A stretch of 64,000 bases of DNA from Bacteroidota bacterium (GCA_023458535.1 JAEWYW010000062.1:1-64000); one strand, 5' to 3'; numbered from the stretch's first letter, positions 24,312-33,412 are shown. The notes: generated from the sequence alone by a model not told the origin. Numbers and translations are program-made.

Positions 24312-25184
24312 TTAATCCTCTAAATAACCGAATTTCCCTGTATTAAAATCTTCAAATGCCTGAATAATTTCTTCTCTGGTATTCATTACAAAAGGACCAT
24401 GCGGGAAAATAGGCTCGTTAATAGGTTCGCCGCTGATGATTAAAACAATGGCATCTTCGGTGGCTTCAAGCGTGAATTCTTCGCCTTTATTTTCAAATAA
24501 AACAAAATGATCGGATGCGACATTTTCGCCATTCACTTTTACATTTCCCTCAATCACCAATGCACCTGTATTAAAATTTTCTGGAAAGCTAAAATCTGCC
24601 TTTCCACCTGCTTTCAATTTAGCATTCATCATATTAACCGGGGTAAATGTAAATGCAGGCCCTTTATTTCCTTTGTAATCTCCCGCGATAACTTCTATAA
24701 AATTTCCATCGCCCATGTCCACTTTTGTCATTTCAGCATTGGTTATTCCCTGATATTTTGGTGGACTCATTTTATCTTTTGCTGGCAAATTTACCCACAA
24801 TTGCACCATTTGGAAGATGCCGCCTTCTTTTGCCCATTCTTTTTCATGAAATTCTTTGTGTAAAACTCCTGACGCAGCCGTCATCCATTGCACATCTCCT
24901 TCCCCAATAATTCCTCCGCCACCAGAACTGTCGTGGTGTTCTACTTTACCTTGATAGGCGATGGTAACTGTTTCAAAACCTCTGTGTGGATGTACGCCCA
25001 CACCCCGTGGGGTTTCCGTTCCGTTAAAATGAAATTTAGAATTGTAATCAAACATGATGAACGGATCCATTCTTTTCATATCCAAATGATAAGCACTCGG
25101 AATAAAATTGTGTACTCTAAAACCATCCCCTACAAAGTGTGCAGGTTTTGGGGATACTACTATTTCTACATTTTTTTGTGACAT
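24312..25184 (-). CDS. Pirin family protein (first gene of the operon)
   Basis: The protein has 290 residues. The Fe site is in GVGVHPHRGFETVTIAYQGKVEHHDSSGGG, then WMTAASGVLHKEFHEK and a C-terminal cupin ending GEPINEPIFPHGPFVMNTREEI, the classic YhhW/pirin ending. Catalytic quercetin dioxygenase activity is known for some relatives but cannot be assumed. It is the operon head: a TATTTTTG -7 box lies 26 nt upstream. The genes below it (GNAT, pirin, TMEM175, mono-cluster ferredoxin, OsmC, GNAT) are tightly packed after the hairpin. Confidence 0.95.
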   Translation of the reverse strand: MSQKNVEIVVSPKPAHFVGDGFRVHNFIPSAYHLDMKRMDPFIMFDYNSKFHFNGTETPRGVGVHPHRGFETVTIAYQGKVEHHDSSGGGGIIGEGDVQWMTAASGVLHKEFHEKEWAKEGGIFQMVQLWVNLPAKDKMSPPKYQGITNAEMTKVDMGDGNFIEVIAGDYKGNKGPAFTFTPVNMMNAKLKAGGKADFSFPENFNTGALVIEGNVKVNGENVASDHFVLFENKGEEFTLEATEDAIVLIISGEPINEPIFPHGPFVMNTREEIIQAFEDFNTGKFGYLED

Positions 25185-25210
25185 AATGTGTTGTATTTAA
25201 ATTTATTACA

Positions 25211-25218
25211 CAAAAATA
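25211..25218 (-). promoter_or_regulatory. -7 box of the pirin/OsmC operon
   Basis: The minus strand reads TATTTTTG, 26 nt before the ATG at 25184. Confidence 0.6.
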
Positions 25219-25281
25219 CTTACTATATAATCATTATGCATTGATGTAAGATAAGTAGCACTTTGCAGTAAAGTGACACCT

Positions 25282-26688
25282 TTAATCCTGACTCTTCATA
25301 TTGTTGCCATCTAGAATGTGCAGCCTTCTGAAGACCAAACTGGATAATATGGTGAGTGAACCTACCACTACAAAAGTATATCTAAAGGCCTGATGAACAC
25401 CATTTTTTACAATTTCTGCATTGTTTTCGAATAATTTTAATATAATCAAACCAAAAGCTACTCCAAAACCGATGGCCAACTGCTGATTGACGGAAACCAG
25501 AGAGTTGCCACTGCTGGTCTGGAAATTTCTCAGATCTGCAATGGAAATCGTATTCATTGAGGTAAATTGTATAGAATTAAAAAATCCCATCATTGCCAGT
25601 ATAGGGACATACCAGAAAATGGATGAGTGAATAGACGGTATCGCCAAGCAACAGATTAAAACTCCAATAATAAAAGTATTGGTCATTAAAACCCTTTTAT
25701 AACCGAACCTGTTTAATATTTTAATGACAAAAGATTTACCAAACATCGCTGTAAGAGCCATCGGCGCAACAATCCAACCTGAAGTTACTGCCGTTTGCTG
25801 ATAAGCCACCTGCACCATTAATGGAACCAATAAAGGAACGGCGCTTACCCCCAATCTTGTTGCCAGATTCCCTAAAATTCCCACCCGGAAAGTTCGAACC
25901 TGAAATAGATTTAATGGGAAAATAGGGTGGTCGTCTTTTTTTGCATGTTTGTAATAGAAGTAAAGCAATAGAAATCCCGAGGTAAAAGCCAGTAAAACGG
26001 GTGTTACATTGGTAGAATTTCCGAAAAGTTCCAACGCAATTGATAGCAATAATGAAGCTCCTGCAAAAATGAGAAAACCTTTCAGATCAAAATCTAGCAC
26101 TTTTGATGTGTAGTTGGGCATAAACTTTAAGCCCAGGATGATCCCAATGATTCCCATTGGAATATTGATCAGGAAAATCCAGTGCCACGAAAAATAATCT
26201 ACCATATAACCACCTACTAACGGACCTAAAACAGGACCAATAAGTGCAGGAACAATAGCATAATTCATCGCTTTAACCAATTCGTTTTTATCAAATGTTT
26301 TAATTAGCGCAAGTTTCCCCACTGGTGTCATCAAACTCCCTCCAACACCTTGTACCACACGAGAAATCACCAAATGGGTTAAACTTTGTGACAGCGAACA
26401 GAGTAGGGAGCCTAAACTGAACAATATCAAAGAAAATATAAACACTTTTCGTGTTCCGAATTTATCCGCTAAAAAACCACTCACTGGCATGAAGACAGCA
26501 AGTGTTAATACATAACTGATGATGGCATTTTGCATATCCAAAGGAGATTCGTTCAAATCTTTTGCAATGGAAGGCAGGGAAGTGTTCAGAATGGTAGAAT
26601 CCAGCATCTGCATAAAAATGGCAGTAGCAAGAATCAGCGGTAAGGTTTTTTTTATGGAAGCGTTGTTGGGTTGGGTTTCTGCAGACAT
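25282..26688 (-). CDS. MFS multidrug efflux transporter, DHA2 family
   Basis: This 468-residue inner-membrane drug:H+ antiporter has motif A DKFGTRKVFIFSLILFSLGSLL after TM2, the proton-coupling motif SRVVQGVGGSLMTPVGKL and the DHA motif C region ALIGPVLGPLVGGYMVD. The opening MLDSTILNTSLPSIAKDLN is typical of EmrB/HsrA-like proteins. No membrane-fusion partner is encoded beside it. It lies 97 nt upstream of the pirin operon start and is probably separate. Drug range cannot be predicted. Confidence 0.93.
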   Translation of the reverse strand: MSAETQPNNASIKKTLPLILATAIFMQMLDSTILNTSLPSIAKDLNESPLDMQNAIISYVLTLAVFMPVSGFLADKFGTRKVFIFSLILFSLGSLLCSLSQSLTHLVISRVVQGVGGSLMTPVGKLALIKTFDKNELVKAMNYAIVPALIGPVLGPLVGGYMVDYFSWHWIFLINIPMGIIGIILGLKFMPNYTSKVLDFDLKGFLIFAGASLLLSIALELFGNSTNVTPVLLAFTSGFLLLYFYYKHAKKDDHPIFPLNLFQVRTFRVGILGNLATRLGVSAVPLLVPLMVQVAYQQTAVTSGWIVAPMALTAMFGKSFVIKILNRFGYKRVLMTNTFIIGVLICCLAIPSIHSSIFWYVPILAMMGFFNSIQFTSMNTISIADLRNFQTSSGNSLVSVNQQLAIGFGVAFGLIILKLFENNAEIVKNGVHQAFRYTFVVVGSLTILSSLVFRRLHILDGNNMKSQD

Positions 26689-26732
26689 TTAATATACAAT
26701 TACAACATCGTTAACTAATATTCAATATGAAG

Positions 26733-26766
26733 ATAAAAAAAATCTTGCGAATTGTCGCAAGATTTT
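26733..26766 (-). terminator. Terminator of the secreted-protein gene at 26771
   Basis: AAAATCTTGCGA/TCGCAAGATTTT (12 bp, 4-nt loop), followed on the minus strand by T residues. It directly abuts the stop codon. Confidence 0.85.
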
Positions 26767-26770
26767 AATA

Positions 26771-27577
26771 TTAATCTTTAATAACTTCTGTCCATTCACC
26801 GCCTGCTTTTTTATATCGTGTGAGTTCGAATTTTTTGAAGTCCTCAGTTCTGTATTCAATGTTGTTATTGCTTTGCTCGAAAGGTTTTACGTAATAGTAA
26901 ATTTTCTCTTTTCCTTTAACATTTTTCTTTTCTTTCACCACTTCTGGTACAAAAGTAGAAAACTGATAATCTGGCAACACTCGTCTTAAAGCATTATAGA
27001 ATTTTTCATCATCATCACCAGGGATTACATTTACAATTCTATAGCCTTTATTGTCATCTAACCACACAAAATATAATTTTTCTTTTCTTGTTTTTTTATT
27101 AACAGACGAAAATGTATATAATGTTTTAGGCATTAGCTCTTGTATTTTCTCAGGATTAACTTCTGTGTAATAATTTTCTCCTGAAGGATCTACGTAAGAT
27201 TCAAGATTAAATTTTAGGTTAGGATTAGTAAGATCTTTTCTAGAGATAAAATAGTCCAAAGCTTTTTCAGAATCTGCTCGCAATTCTTTCTGTCTGGCAT
27301 CTAATTTTTTAGTAGGCGTTGCAGGATTAATTTCTTTAACAAACTCATACAAAATTGCAGGCTTCACCTTAGATAAGTGTGGATATTGCGCAAGTTCCTC
27401 GGCTTTTGTCAGCCAATAGTATTGTTGGTAATAATCATCTTTATCACTTTCTTTTACCGTTTTAAAACTTGTGGATAATTTTTTACTGTTCTTTACTGCG
27501 CCATATTTATTTTTACTCTGTGCAAAGGAAAAACTTATGGTAAGTAATGCTAAAACAATAGTAATGTTTTTTCTCAT
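26771..27577 (-). CDS. Exported protein of unknown function
   Basis: The protein has 268 residues with a clear signal peptide (MRKNITIVLALLTISFSFAQS), so it is periplasmic or outer-surface. The mature part is rich in Lys, Tyr and Asp and contains KDDYYQQYYWLTKAEELAQYP, LYFVWLDDNKGYRIVNVIPG and KIYYYVKPFEQSNNNIEYR. The last half looks like a mixed alpha/beta domain. I do not recognise a named family. It stands alone with its own terminator and a 450-nt gene-free region upstream. Confidence 0.8.
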   Translation of the reverse strand: MRKNITIVLALLTISFSFAQSKNKYGAVKNSKKLSTSFKTVKESDKDDYYQQYYWLTKAEELAQYPHLSKVKPAILYEFVKEINPATPTKKLDARQKELRADSEKALDYFISRKDLTNPNLKFNLESYVDPSGENYYTEVNPEKIQELMPKTLYTFSSVNKKTRKEKLYFVWLDDNKGYRIVNVIPGDDDEKFYNALRRVLPDYQFSTFVPEVVKEKKNVKGKEKIYYYVKPFEQSNNNIEYRTEDFKKFELTRYKKAGGEWTEVIKD

Positions 27578-27990
27578 TTTTCGATATTAGAATTTTAGAT
27601 TTCAAATATAATTATTTATTTGATAAAGAAATGCTACTTCCGTTAAAAATGATAGGTAAAAAAATAAGTTTTCTAATACAAAATCATTTTTATAATCGTC
27701 AACCAATATTTTTGATGCTTTATTTCACAGATGATGGAATTATGAACAAATTTGCATTCCGTTAATATTAAATTAATATGTGTTTTTATGAATTAAATTA
27801 AACGATTTTGTTGAAGAAGTTGTTGAAAATATAATTTTGATATAGTTTAAATGTATTAAATTGATATGTGATAAATAAAGTTGAAGTAATATAGTAATAT
27901 TTTTTTTGATTTTTATTGCTCTATGTTAAGATATTTATCAAATATTTGACTTTACTTTGCAATTCAAAATAATTTTTTTTCATCATTTGT
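27578..27990. other. Gene-free AT-rich region
   Basis: This is very AT-rich sequence with many stops in all frames and no coding pattern. It must contain the promoter of the gene at 27577. I see no repeat of the dispersed family here. Confidence 0.6.
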
Positions 27991-27996
27991 GTTTTT

Positions 27997-28031
27997 ACCT
28001 TCTTGTTGATTCGTCAGCAAGAAGGTTTTTT
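27997..28031 (+). terminator. Plus-oriented terminator with no plus-strand gene before it
   Basis: ACCTTCTTGTTGA pairs with TCAGCAAGAAGGT (loop TTCG, small mismatch), followed by eight T on the plus strand. On the minus strand it follows the PNGase F-like gene but would lack a T run. Confidence 0.65.
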
Positions 28032-29693
28032 TTATTCTGTACCCAATAGAACTCCAGAAACATTCCAAGCGCTAAAACTGCTTCCTTCTGGTTTCCCCTG
28101 AGGTATTTTTATTTGAATGCTGTGTTTTCCCGCCTTAAGATCACCTAATGTAATAAATATAGGATTGGTAACCGTACCTGGGCACCAGTTGGATCTGCTG
28201 TAATCTGAAGAGGATAAACCATCGGGAAAATTTCCCGTCGCGGGATTGTATAGCCTGTACGATCCACAATCTGTTCTCCAAGGGATGAAAGAATGTGTCA
28301 ACTTTCCATCAACATAAATAGAATTGAGTTTTGGGACAAATTCATCACCATTTTCCCAACCTCCATGTCCAGTCGTTATATAACGCAATTGTGCGTTGTT
28401 GAGGTCTTTTTTTAGATCAAACTCTAAAAATAAGCCTTTGTCTGAATCAAACATCGTTGCATATTCTTGCCCTGCCATTTCCATGATATTAACGGTATTG
28501 AACAGCGGGAGTACAACATTATTGTTATGATTTCTTTGCTCACTGTTGTGGATGGTGATTTCAAGACTTATTTTGTGGCCGCCTTTGTCGTAATTTCCGA
28601 TAAAGGTACCCACCCAAACTTCTTTATTGGATAATGCTGGTGAAAGCTCCGTAACATCTTGTCTGTACGGGTTTATGCTTTGCCATTCCTTTCCTTTGAG
28701 TTGGATGTGATTGAATTTTTGAACTCCAAAAGGCGTGAAAAAACGCATTATTTCTATTGCCGGACTGTAAATATTTGTTGCAACGACGCCTTGGTATTTT
28801 TTTGAATTACCATTCTCGTAAATTGGAAGTGTTTTAGCTCCTTTTTCTAATCCATCAAAAAATGAAACTTCTTTATCCTGTGGAATAAAAAATACTGTTC
28901 CTGTTCTGTCGTAAGCGTCACCATTAGACTGTTCTTTTAAATCAACAAATACCTGATCTCCATTTTTTATATTAGGGAATTTTATTTTACGAAGCAAAAT
29001 AGTGCCATTTGCATATCTTTTAATTGTAGCGTCAGATTTAGACTCATCACTAAAATTGATGATCTCTTCATTAAAGATATTTATGGTTGTAAATCGGCTT
29101 TTCCAAAGTAAATCCTTATAGGTGAGCGCATCAATATTCTGTGTGGTATTGATGGGAAGTGGTAGTCCGACTTTTTTTACTTTTTTGATGGATGTTGCAG
29201 TTGTTGCAAAATTTTTATTGCGTTCTACTTCGAGCACAAGTCCTAAATTTTGACCTAAGGCAGATGGTCCGCCCTGTACTTTTAAATCGTTGGTGTACCA
29301 AACTTCTATGGTGTTGGAATTGATTTTTGTTACCGCCTTTTTACAATTAAAACCTAAAATTTTCTTGGTCTCAGAGGTCAGCTCAAAATTTTGCTTTGAT
29401 ATACTCTCTTTATCTGATGTTGAAATAATTTCACCTGACTGTAAAAAAGCATAGGAAATAATTGTATTGCTGGGTTTCTCGATTTTTGTAATTTCATAGG
29501 GATGTTCCGCCTTCTTATCGATTACATTTTTACTGACGATGTAATTTTCCTTATTATTTGCCCAAACTAGGGTAGTCGACTGCTCGGAAAGTACTTTTCC
29601 GTGGGATGAACTTACATACTGAATTTCGTAAGTCTGAGCTGAAGAAATAATACATACAAGAACTAAAAGACTCAAGTAGATTTTTTTGTACAT
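28032..29693 (-). CDS. Exported GLPGLI - PNGase F-like fusion protein
   Basis: The protein has 553 residues with signal peptide MYKKIYLSLLVLVCIISSAQ. Residues 20-190 resemble the GLPGLI family (ETKKILGFNCKKAVTKINSN, EVWYTND, then LGLVLEVER). The rest resembles peptide-N-glycosidase F: GDAYDRTGTVFFI aligns with the WDRYANVYV segment holding catalytic Asp60, KEVWVGTFIG with the Glu118 region, and GDEFVPKLNSIYVDG with the Glu206 region. PNGase F removes N-glycans from glycoproteins. A two-domain PNGase F-II with an extra N-terminal domain is known from Elizabethkingia, and this may be its relative. Activity is inferred. Confidence 0.8.
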   Translation of the reverse strand: MYKKIYLSLLVLVCIISSAQTYEIQYVSSSHGKVLSEQSTTLVWANNKENYIVSKNVIDKKAEHPYEITKIEKPSNTIISYAFLQSGEIISTSDKESISKQNFELTSETKKILGFNCKKAVTKINSNTIEVWYTNDLKVQGGPSALGQNLGLVLEVERNKNFATTATSIKKVKKVGLPLPINTTQNIDALTYKDLLWKSRFTTINIFNEEIINFSDESKSDATIKRYANGTILLRKIKFPNIKNGDQVFVDLKEQSNGDAYDRTGTVFFIPQDKEVSFFDGLEKGAKTLPIYENGNSKKYQGVVATNIYSPAIEIMRFFTPFGVQKFNHIQLKGKEWQSINPYRQDVTELSPALSNKEVWVGTFIGNYDKGGHKISLEITIHNSEQRNHNNNVVLPLFNTVNIMEMAGQEYATMFDSDKGLFLEFDLKKDLNNAQLRYITTGHGGWENGDEFVPKLNSIYVDGKLTHSFIPWRTDCGSYRLYNPATGNFPDGLSSSDYSRSNWCPGTVTNPIFITLGDLKAGKHSIQIKIPQGKPEGSSFSAWNVSGVLLGTE

Positions 29694-29709
29694 AACGCAA
29701 AGGTTTGTA

Positions 29710-29717
29710 CAAAGATA
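29710..29717 (-). promoter_or_regulatory. -7 box of the PNGase F-like gene
   Basis: The minus strand reads TATCTTTG, 16 nt before the ATG at 29693. It overlaps the end of the rsmB region. Confidence 0.6.
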
Positions 29718-29729
29718 ACATACTTGTAC

Positions 29730-30935
29730 TTAAGAAACACGCTCCAGTAACGCCATATAAAACCCGTCGTAACCTTCGCTAGGCATTACCTTTTCTTCCT
29801 TAATAAACTTGAAGTTCGCATTGTTTTTTAAGAATTCCTGGACCTGTAAATTGTTTTCAGATGGTAGGATAGAGCATGTTGCATACACCATTTGTCCACC
29901 CTTTTTTACCATTTTAGAATAATCCTGCAAAATCTGCTGTTGCTCTTTTTTTATTCTATCGATAAATTCCTGGTCTATTTTCCATTTGCTGTCGGGGTTT
30001 CTTTTTAAAACTCCCAATCCAGAACATGGCGCATCAATGAGCAATCTGTCCGCAGAATTGTGAAGACGCTTGATGACCTTGTTATCATCAATCAGTCGGG
30101 TCTCAATATTATGAGCACCTGCACGTTTTGCTCTCCTTTTAAGTTCTGCAAGTTTCCAGTTGAAAATATCCAACGCTACAATTTGACCTTTATTTTTCAT
30201 TAAAGATGCGATGTGTAATGTTTTTCCACCAGCACCAGCACATGCGTCAACAACCCTTTGTCCTTCTTTTACATCAAGAAAATAACCAATTTTTTGTGAA
30301 GAAGCATCTTGAACCTCAAATAAGCCCTCTTTAAAAGCTGTAGTAAGGAAGACATTTTTCTTTTCCTCCAATTGTACGGCATCTGGAAATCCTTTTATGC
30401 TGAAAGATTCCACATTCTCATCATGAAGATCCGAAACGAGTTCCTTTACAGTTGTTTTCAGTGTATTTGCTCTTAATACGGTAGGAGCAAGTTCGTTAAG
30501 TGCAATAATTTCCTTTTCCCACTTGCTTCCCAATTCTTTCTCCAAGGTTTCCGCTAACCAATCAGGAATTGAATGTTCGATGGCTTTTGTGGGAACTGTA
30601 TTCTTCTTTAATTTATTAAGAATATCCGCAACTTTTATTCCGTCAAATTCTTCAAATTTTTTATAATGCGTTTTGGTCCAAAGCAAATAGGCAAGGATAA
30701 GTTTGTAAATGTTTCCTGGTTTCACGCCTTCACCCATGTAATATTCCAAACGTTTTTTCCAACGGATGATATTGTAGAAAATTTCAGAAACTACGGCTCT
30801 GTCTTGGCTTCCCCATTTTTTGTGAGATTTTAATAATCTTTCTATCACTTTATCTGCGTATTTATTTTTCTCAAAAAAAGTTTCTTGCAGACAGTCGTGG
30901 ATACCAATAAGTAAGTTTCTGTGGATAAGTTCCAT
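29730..30935 (-). CDS. RsmB/NOP-family rRNA cytosine-C5 methyltransferase
   Basis: The protein has 401 residues. The N-terminal half has a NusB-like helical region (LKSHKKWGSQDRAVVSEIFYNIIRWKKRLEYY). The Rossmann methyltransferase has the SAM loop VVDACAGAGGKTLHIASLM, VALDIFNWKLAELKRRAKRAG, then the two cysteines LIDAPCSGLGVLKRNPDSKWKI and YATCSILPSENNLQV, catalysis and release in the m5C mechanism. RsmB (C967 of 16S rRNA) is the closest known member, but NOP paralogues differ in target site. A TACTTTTG -7 box lies at 30964-30971. Confidence 0.92.
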   Translation of the reverse strand: MELIHRNLLIGIHDCLQETFFEKNKYADKVIERLLKSHKKWGSQDRAVVSEIFYNIIRWKKRLEYYMGEGVKPGNIYKLILAYLLWTKTHYKKFEEFDGIKVADILNKLKKNTVPTKAIEHSIPDWLAETLEKELGSKWEKEIIALNELAPTVLRANTLKTTVKELVSDLHDENVESFSIKGFPDAVQLEEKKNVFLTTAFKEGLFEVQDASSQKIGYFLDVKEGQRVVDACAGAGGKTLHIASLMKNKGQIVALDIFNWKLAELKRRAKRAGAHNIETRLIDDNKVIKRLHNSADRLLIDAPCSGLGVLKRNPDSKWKIDQEFIDRIKKEQQQILQDYSKMVKKGGQMVYATCSILPSENNLQVQEFLKNNANFKFIKEEKVMPSEGYDGFYMALLERVS

Positions 30936-30963
30936 TGTGGATGTATTAAATGCTTTCAGATTG

Positions 30964-30971
30964 CAAAAGTA
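30964..30971 (-). promoter_or_regulatory. -7 box of the RsmB-like gene
   Basis: The minus strand reads TACTTTTG, 28 nt before the ATG at 30935. Confidence 0.55.
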
Positions 30972-31062
30972 GTGTTATTTAGAAAGCAAAAAAAGTGTTA
31001 ATTGATGACTAGGGATGTCGTCATCTAAAGTCTGTACCATCAATAAAGATTTTTTAAAAACT

Positions 31063-31070
31063 TATCTTTG
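31063..31070 (+). promoter_or_regulatory. -7 box of the phnA-like gene
   Basis: TATCTTTG matches TAnnTTTG, 14 nt before the ATG at 31085. Confidence 0.6.
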
Positions 31071-31084
31071 TGAAAAATTAAGTT

Positions 31085-31417
31085 ATGAGTGATACTGTAC
31101 TTTGTCCGAAATGTCAATCGGAGTTTACCTATGAGAGTGATAATTTAATGGTATGTTCACAATGTTTTTATGAGTGGAACCCAGACGATGTGGAGGACAC
31201 AGGAAAGATATTGGATGCCAATGGTAATGAACTTCAAGATGGAGATTCTGTAGTAGTGGTAAAAGATTTACCTGTAAAGGGAGCTCCAAAGCCAGTAAAA
31301 GCGGGTACAAAGGTGAAAAATATCCGTTTGCGTCCTGACAGTGACCACAATATCGATTGTAAAATTGATGGTTTTGGCGCTATGGCCTTAAAATCTGAAT
31401 TTGTGAAAAAGGCATAA
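31085..31417 (+). CDS. PhnA/YjdM-type zinc-ribbon protein
   Basis: The protein has 110 residues. The N-terminal zinc ribbon has two CxxC pairs: LCPKCQSEF and MVCSQCFYEW. The C-terminal SH3-like PhnA domain has ANGNELQDGDSVVVVKDLPVKG and GTKVKNIRLRPDSDHNIDCKIDGFGAMALKSEFV, a near-textbook YjdM sequence. Despite the name, YjdM-type PhnA is not required for phosphonate breakdown and its role is unclear. It stands alone, converging on the ABC ATPase gene downstream. Confidence 0.95.
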   Translation: MSDTVLCPKCQSEFTYESDNLMVCSQCFYEWNPDDVEDTGKILDANGNELQDGDSVVVVKDLPVKGAPKPVKAGTKVKNIRLRPDSDHNIDCKIDGFGAMALKSEFVKKA

Positions 31418-31629
31418 AAAAAGGAAAAATTTGGACAGGGTAATCTTCCGTTGGTGTATTGCTAAAGCTAATAACACCAGTAAAGGCAGAAAGAGAATTA
31501 ACCAAAAGTTTCCTTGTTTTTTTATGATTGGGTGTAGAACAAATATAGAAGTTTTTTGTGAAATAAAGTGGAAAACTGATGTGAAAGTTATCCACAAACT
31601 AATAATAACGAATTATTTTAATAAGATTC

Positions 31630-32568
31630 TCAATTTTCAAATGAAATCTTGATGCTATTATCTGCTTTATGCTGCGTATATAGTATAAGATTCTTGTTGT
31701 AAAGAGAGATTTTTGTCCAGTAGTAATTTCCAGCGAATAAACTTTCAATTACTTGAGCGTCCACTCCATATTGGGAAATTTGAATTTCTGTGGGAAACCA
31801 AAAATTCTTTCGAAGTCCAAATTTCTCTTTTTCTTCATCCGAAAATACATTTACCTCTCCAAAAAGTTCGGCAACGTAATGATTTATTGGGTTTTTGAAA
31901 GCCATTTCAGGTGTGCTGTCCTGTATTATTTTCCCATTTTGTAAGATAATGATTTGATCCAACCAAGGCATGATGTCCTGAACCTCGTGTGTTGAGATCA
32001 ATAAAGAAATTTTTTCCTTTTTAATAAACTCCAGCAGGCTTTCTCGCAATTGTATCTTTCTTGAATAATCGAGCTGACTGAAAGGCTCATCCAGTAAAAG
32101 TATTTTAGGCGTCACCGAAAGTGCCCTTGCTATAGCCACACGCTGTTGTTGCCCTCCGCTTAGATTTTTTGGAAGTACGTTGGCAAATTCTTCCATACCT
32201 ACCACTTCCAAAAGTTGACTTACTTTTTCTTTTTTTGCTTGAAGATGAATATTAGAAATAAATTTTCCCACGTTTTCCGCTACAGTCGCATAAGGCATCA
32301 AATCAAAATTTTGGGCAACATGCTTCATTTGCGGCTCTCCAGGAACCAAATTTCCTTTTGGCCCCAGAAGTTTTCTGCCATCAAAGATAATTTCTCCGTT
32401 ATCCCAATTCAGCAATCCATAAATGAGATTCAATAGGGTAGATTTTCCACATCCACTTTCACCTGCAATAGCAGTAATCTTTCCCTCTGAAATTTGCAGA
32501 TTTAAATCTTGAAAGAGCGGTTTTTCCAGACTGTACGAAAATGATAATTGTTGGATATCTAAGAGCAT
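31630..32568 (-). CDS. ABC transporter ATP-binding protein (PotA/FbpC-like), orphan
   Basis: This 312-residue ATPase has Walker A GESGCGKSTLL, Q-loop HVAQNFDLMPYATVAENV, signature LSGGQQQRVAIARAL, Walker B KILLLDEPFSQLD and H-loop LLISTHE. After residue 220 a C-terminal extension with WFPTEIQIS and SLFAGNYYWTKISLYNKNLILY resembles the OB/TOBE regulatory domain of spermidine or ferric importers. No permease or binding protein is encoded beside it. The -7 box TATTTTTG (32573-32580) ends 4 nt before the ATG, so the mRNA may be leaderless. Confidence 0.9.
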   Translation of the reverse strand: MLLDIQQLSFSYSLEKPLFQDLNLQISEGKITAIAGESGCGKSTLLNLIYGLLNWDNGEIIFDGRKLLGPKGNLVPGEPQMKHVAQNFDLMPYATVAENVGKFISNIHLQAKKEKVSQLLEVVGMEEFANVLPKNLSGGQQQRVAIARALSVTPKILLLDEPFSQLDYSRKIQLRESLLEFIKKEKISLLISTHEVQDIMPWLDQIIILQNGKIIQDSTPEMAFKNPINHYVAELFGEVNVFSDEEKEKFGLRKNFWFPTEIQISQYGVDAQVIESLFAGNYYWTKISLYNKNLILYTQHKADNSIKISFEN

Positions 32569-32572
32569 ATCA

Positions 32573-32580
32573 CAAAAATA
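32573..32580 (-). promoter_or_regulatory. -7 box of the ABC ATPase gene, 4 nt from the ATG
   Basis: The minus strand reads TATTTTTG, followed by TGAT and then the start codon at 32568. Confidence 0.65.
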
Positions 32581-32730
32581 ATCTTTTGAAGTGAATTTTT
32601 ATTGTTTTGTTTCTTTAATAATTTGCAAAGGGTGTATGAATATGCAGAAATGTTGTATAATAACCGATTTTGGAGCCTTACGCCAAAAATAATTTTAGTA
32701 AATTCGCATCAAAATTTTAAAAAAAAGATT

Positions 32731-33387
32731 ATGAGAAAAAAGATTTTCGTAGGATTACTGCCTATTTTGTTTGCTGCAACGGTAATCTCTTGTAAAAAAG
32801 AAAAACCAGTAACAAGCGAACACACTGAAGTGGTTACTACAAAAGAAGGTGCTCAGTATGTGGTGGATACCATGAACTCTAAGGTAGAATGGAAGGGTTA
32901 CAAAATTTTCAAGACCGAAAATACAAGTCACTTTGGTTCTATCAAGTTTGAGAGTGGTGATATCACCGTTAAAGATGGCAAATTGGAAAGCGGTAAATTT
33001 GTTGCCAATATGGCTTCTCTAAATGCAGAGGATTTAAAAGATGATAAAGAAAACCAAGCAAAACTGAACGGACACTTAAAAAGTGCAGATTTTTTTGATG
33101 TAGAAAAATTCCCAACTGCTTCTTTTGAGATCACAAAAGTAACGCCTGCTGCGGAAGGTGATTTTAATACCCTTTTAGAAGGTAATCTTACTATTAAAGG
33201 AATTACAAAGCCTGCGCAGTTCAAGGCTAATGTGAATGTGAAAGATGGTGAGGTTTCAATTGCTTCGGAACAAAAAGATATCAATAGAGAAGATTTTGGA
33301 GTAAAATTCCAAGCTCCAGCAGAAAATGGAGTCATTAAAAATGAGATCACCCTTCAGATTAATGTGAAAGCTTTTGAAAAGAAATAA
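32731..33387 (+). CDS. YceI family lipoprotein
   Basis: The predicted protein has 218 residues. The ATG at 32731 gives the lipoprotein signal MRKKIFVGLLPILFAATVISC (Cys21); an upstream reading in the same frame has no signal and is rejected. The YceI lipocalin-like barrel follows: VDTMNSKVEWKGYKIFKTEN, HFGSIKFESGDITVKDGKLESGKFVANMASLNAEDL, LNGHLKSADFFDVEKFPTASFEIT and LTIKGITKPAQFKANV. YceI proteins bind polyisoprenoid or similar lipids in the periplasm. A terminator follows at 33413. Confidence 0.94.
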   Translation: MRKKIFVGLLPILFAATVISCKKEKPVTSEHTEVVTTKEGAQYVVDTMNSKVEWKGYKIFKTENTSHFGSIKFESGDITVKDGKLESGKFVANMASLNAEDLKDDKENQAKLNGHLKSADFFDVEKFPTASFEITKVTPAAEGDFNTLLEGNLTIKGITKPAQFKANVNVKDGEVSIASEQKDINREDFGVKFQAPAENGVIKNEITLQINVKAFEKK

Positions 33388-33412
33388 ACATTCAGTTTGA
33401 GGTAAAAATAAG

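Noticed and set aside
31388..31597. Minus-strand hydrophobic frame with a QGNFWLILFLPLLVLLALAI segment after a TATATTTG box
   Set aside because: No ATG, GTG or TTG start fits the box position, and the frame overlaps the end of the phnA-like gene. It is possibly a degraded small membrane gene, but the support is too thin to call.
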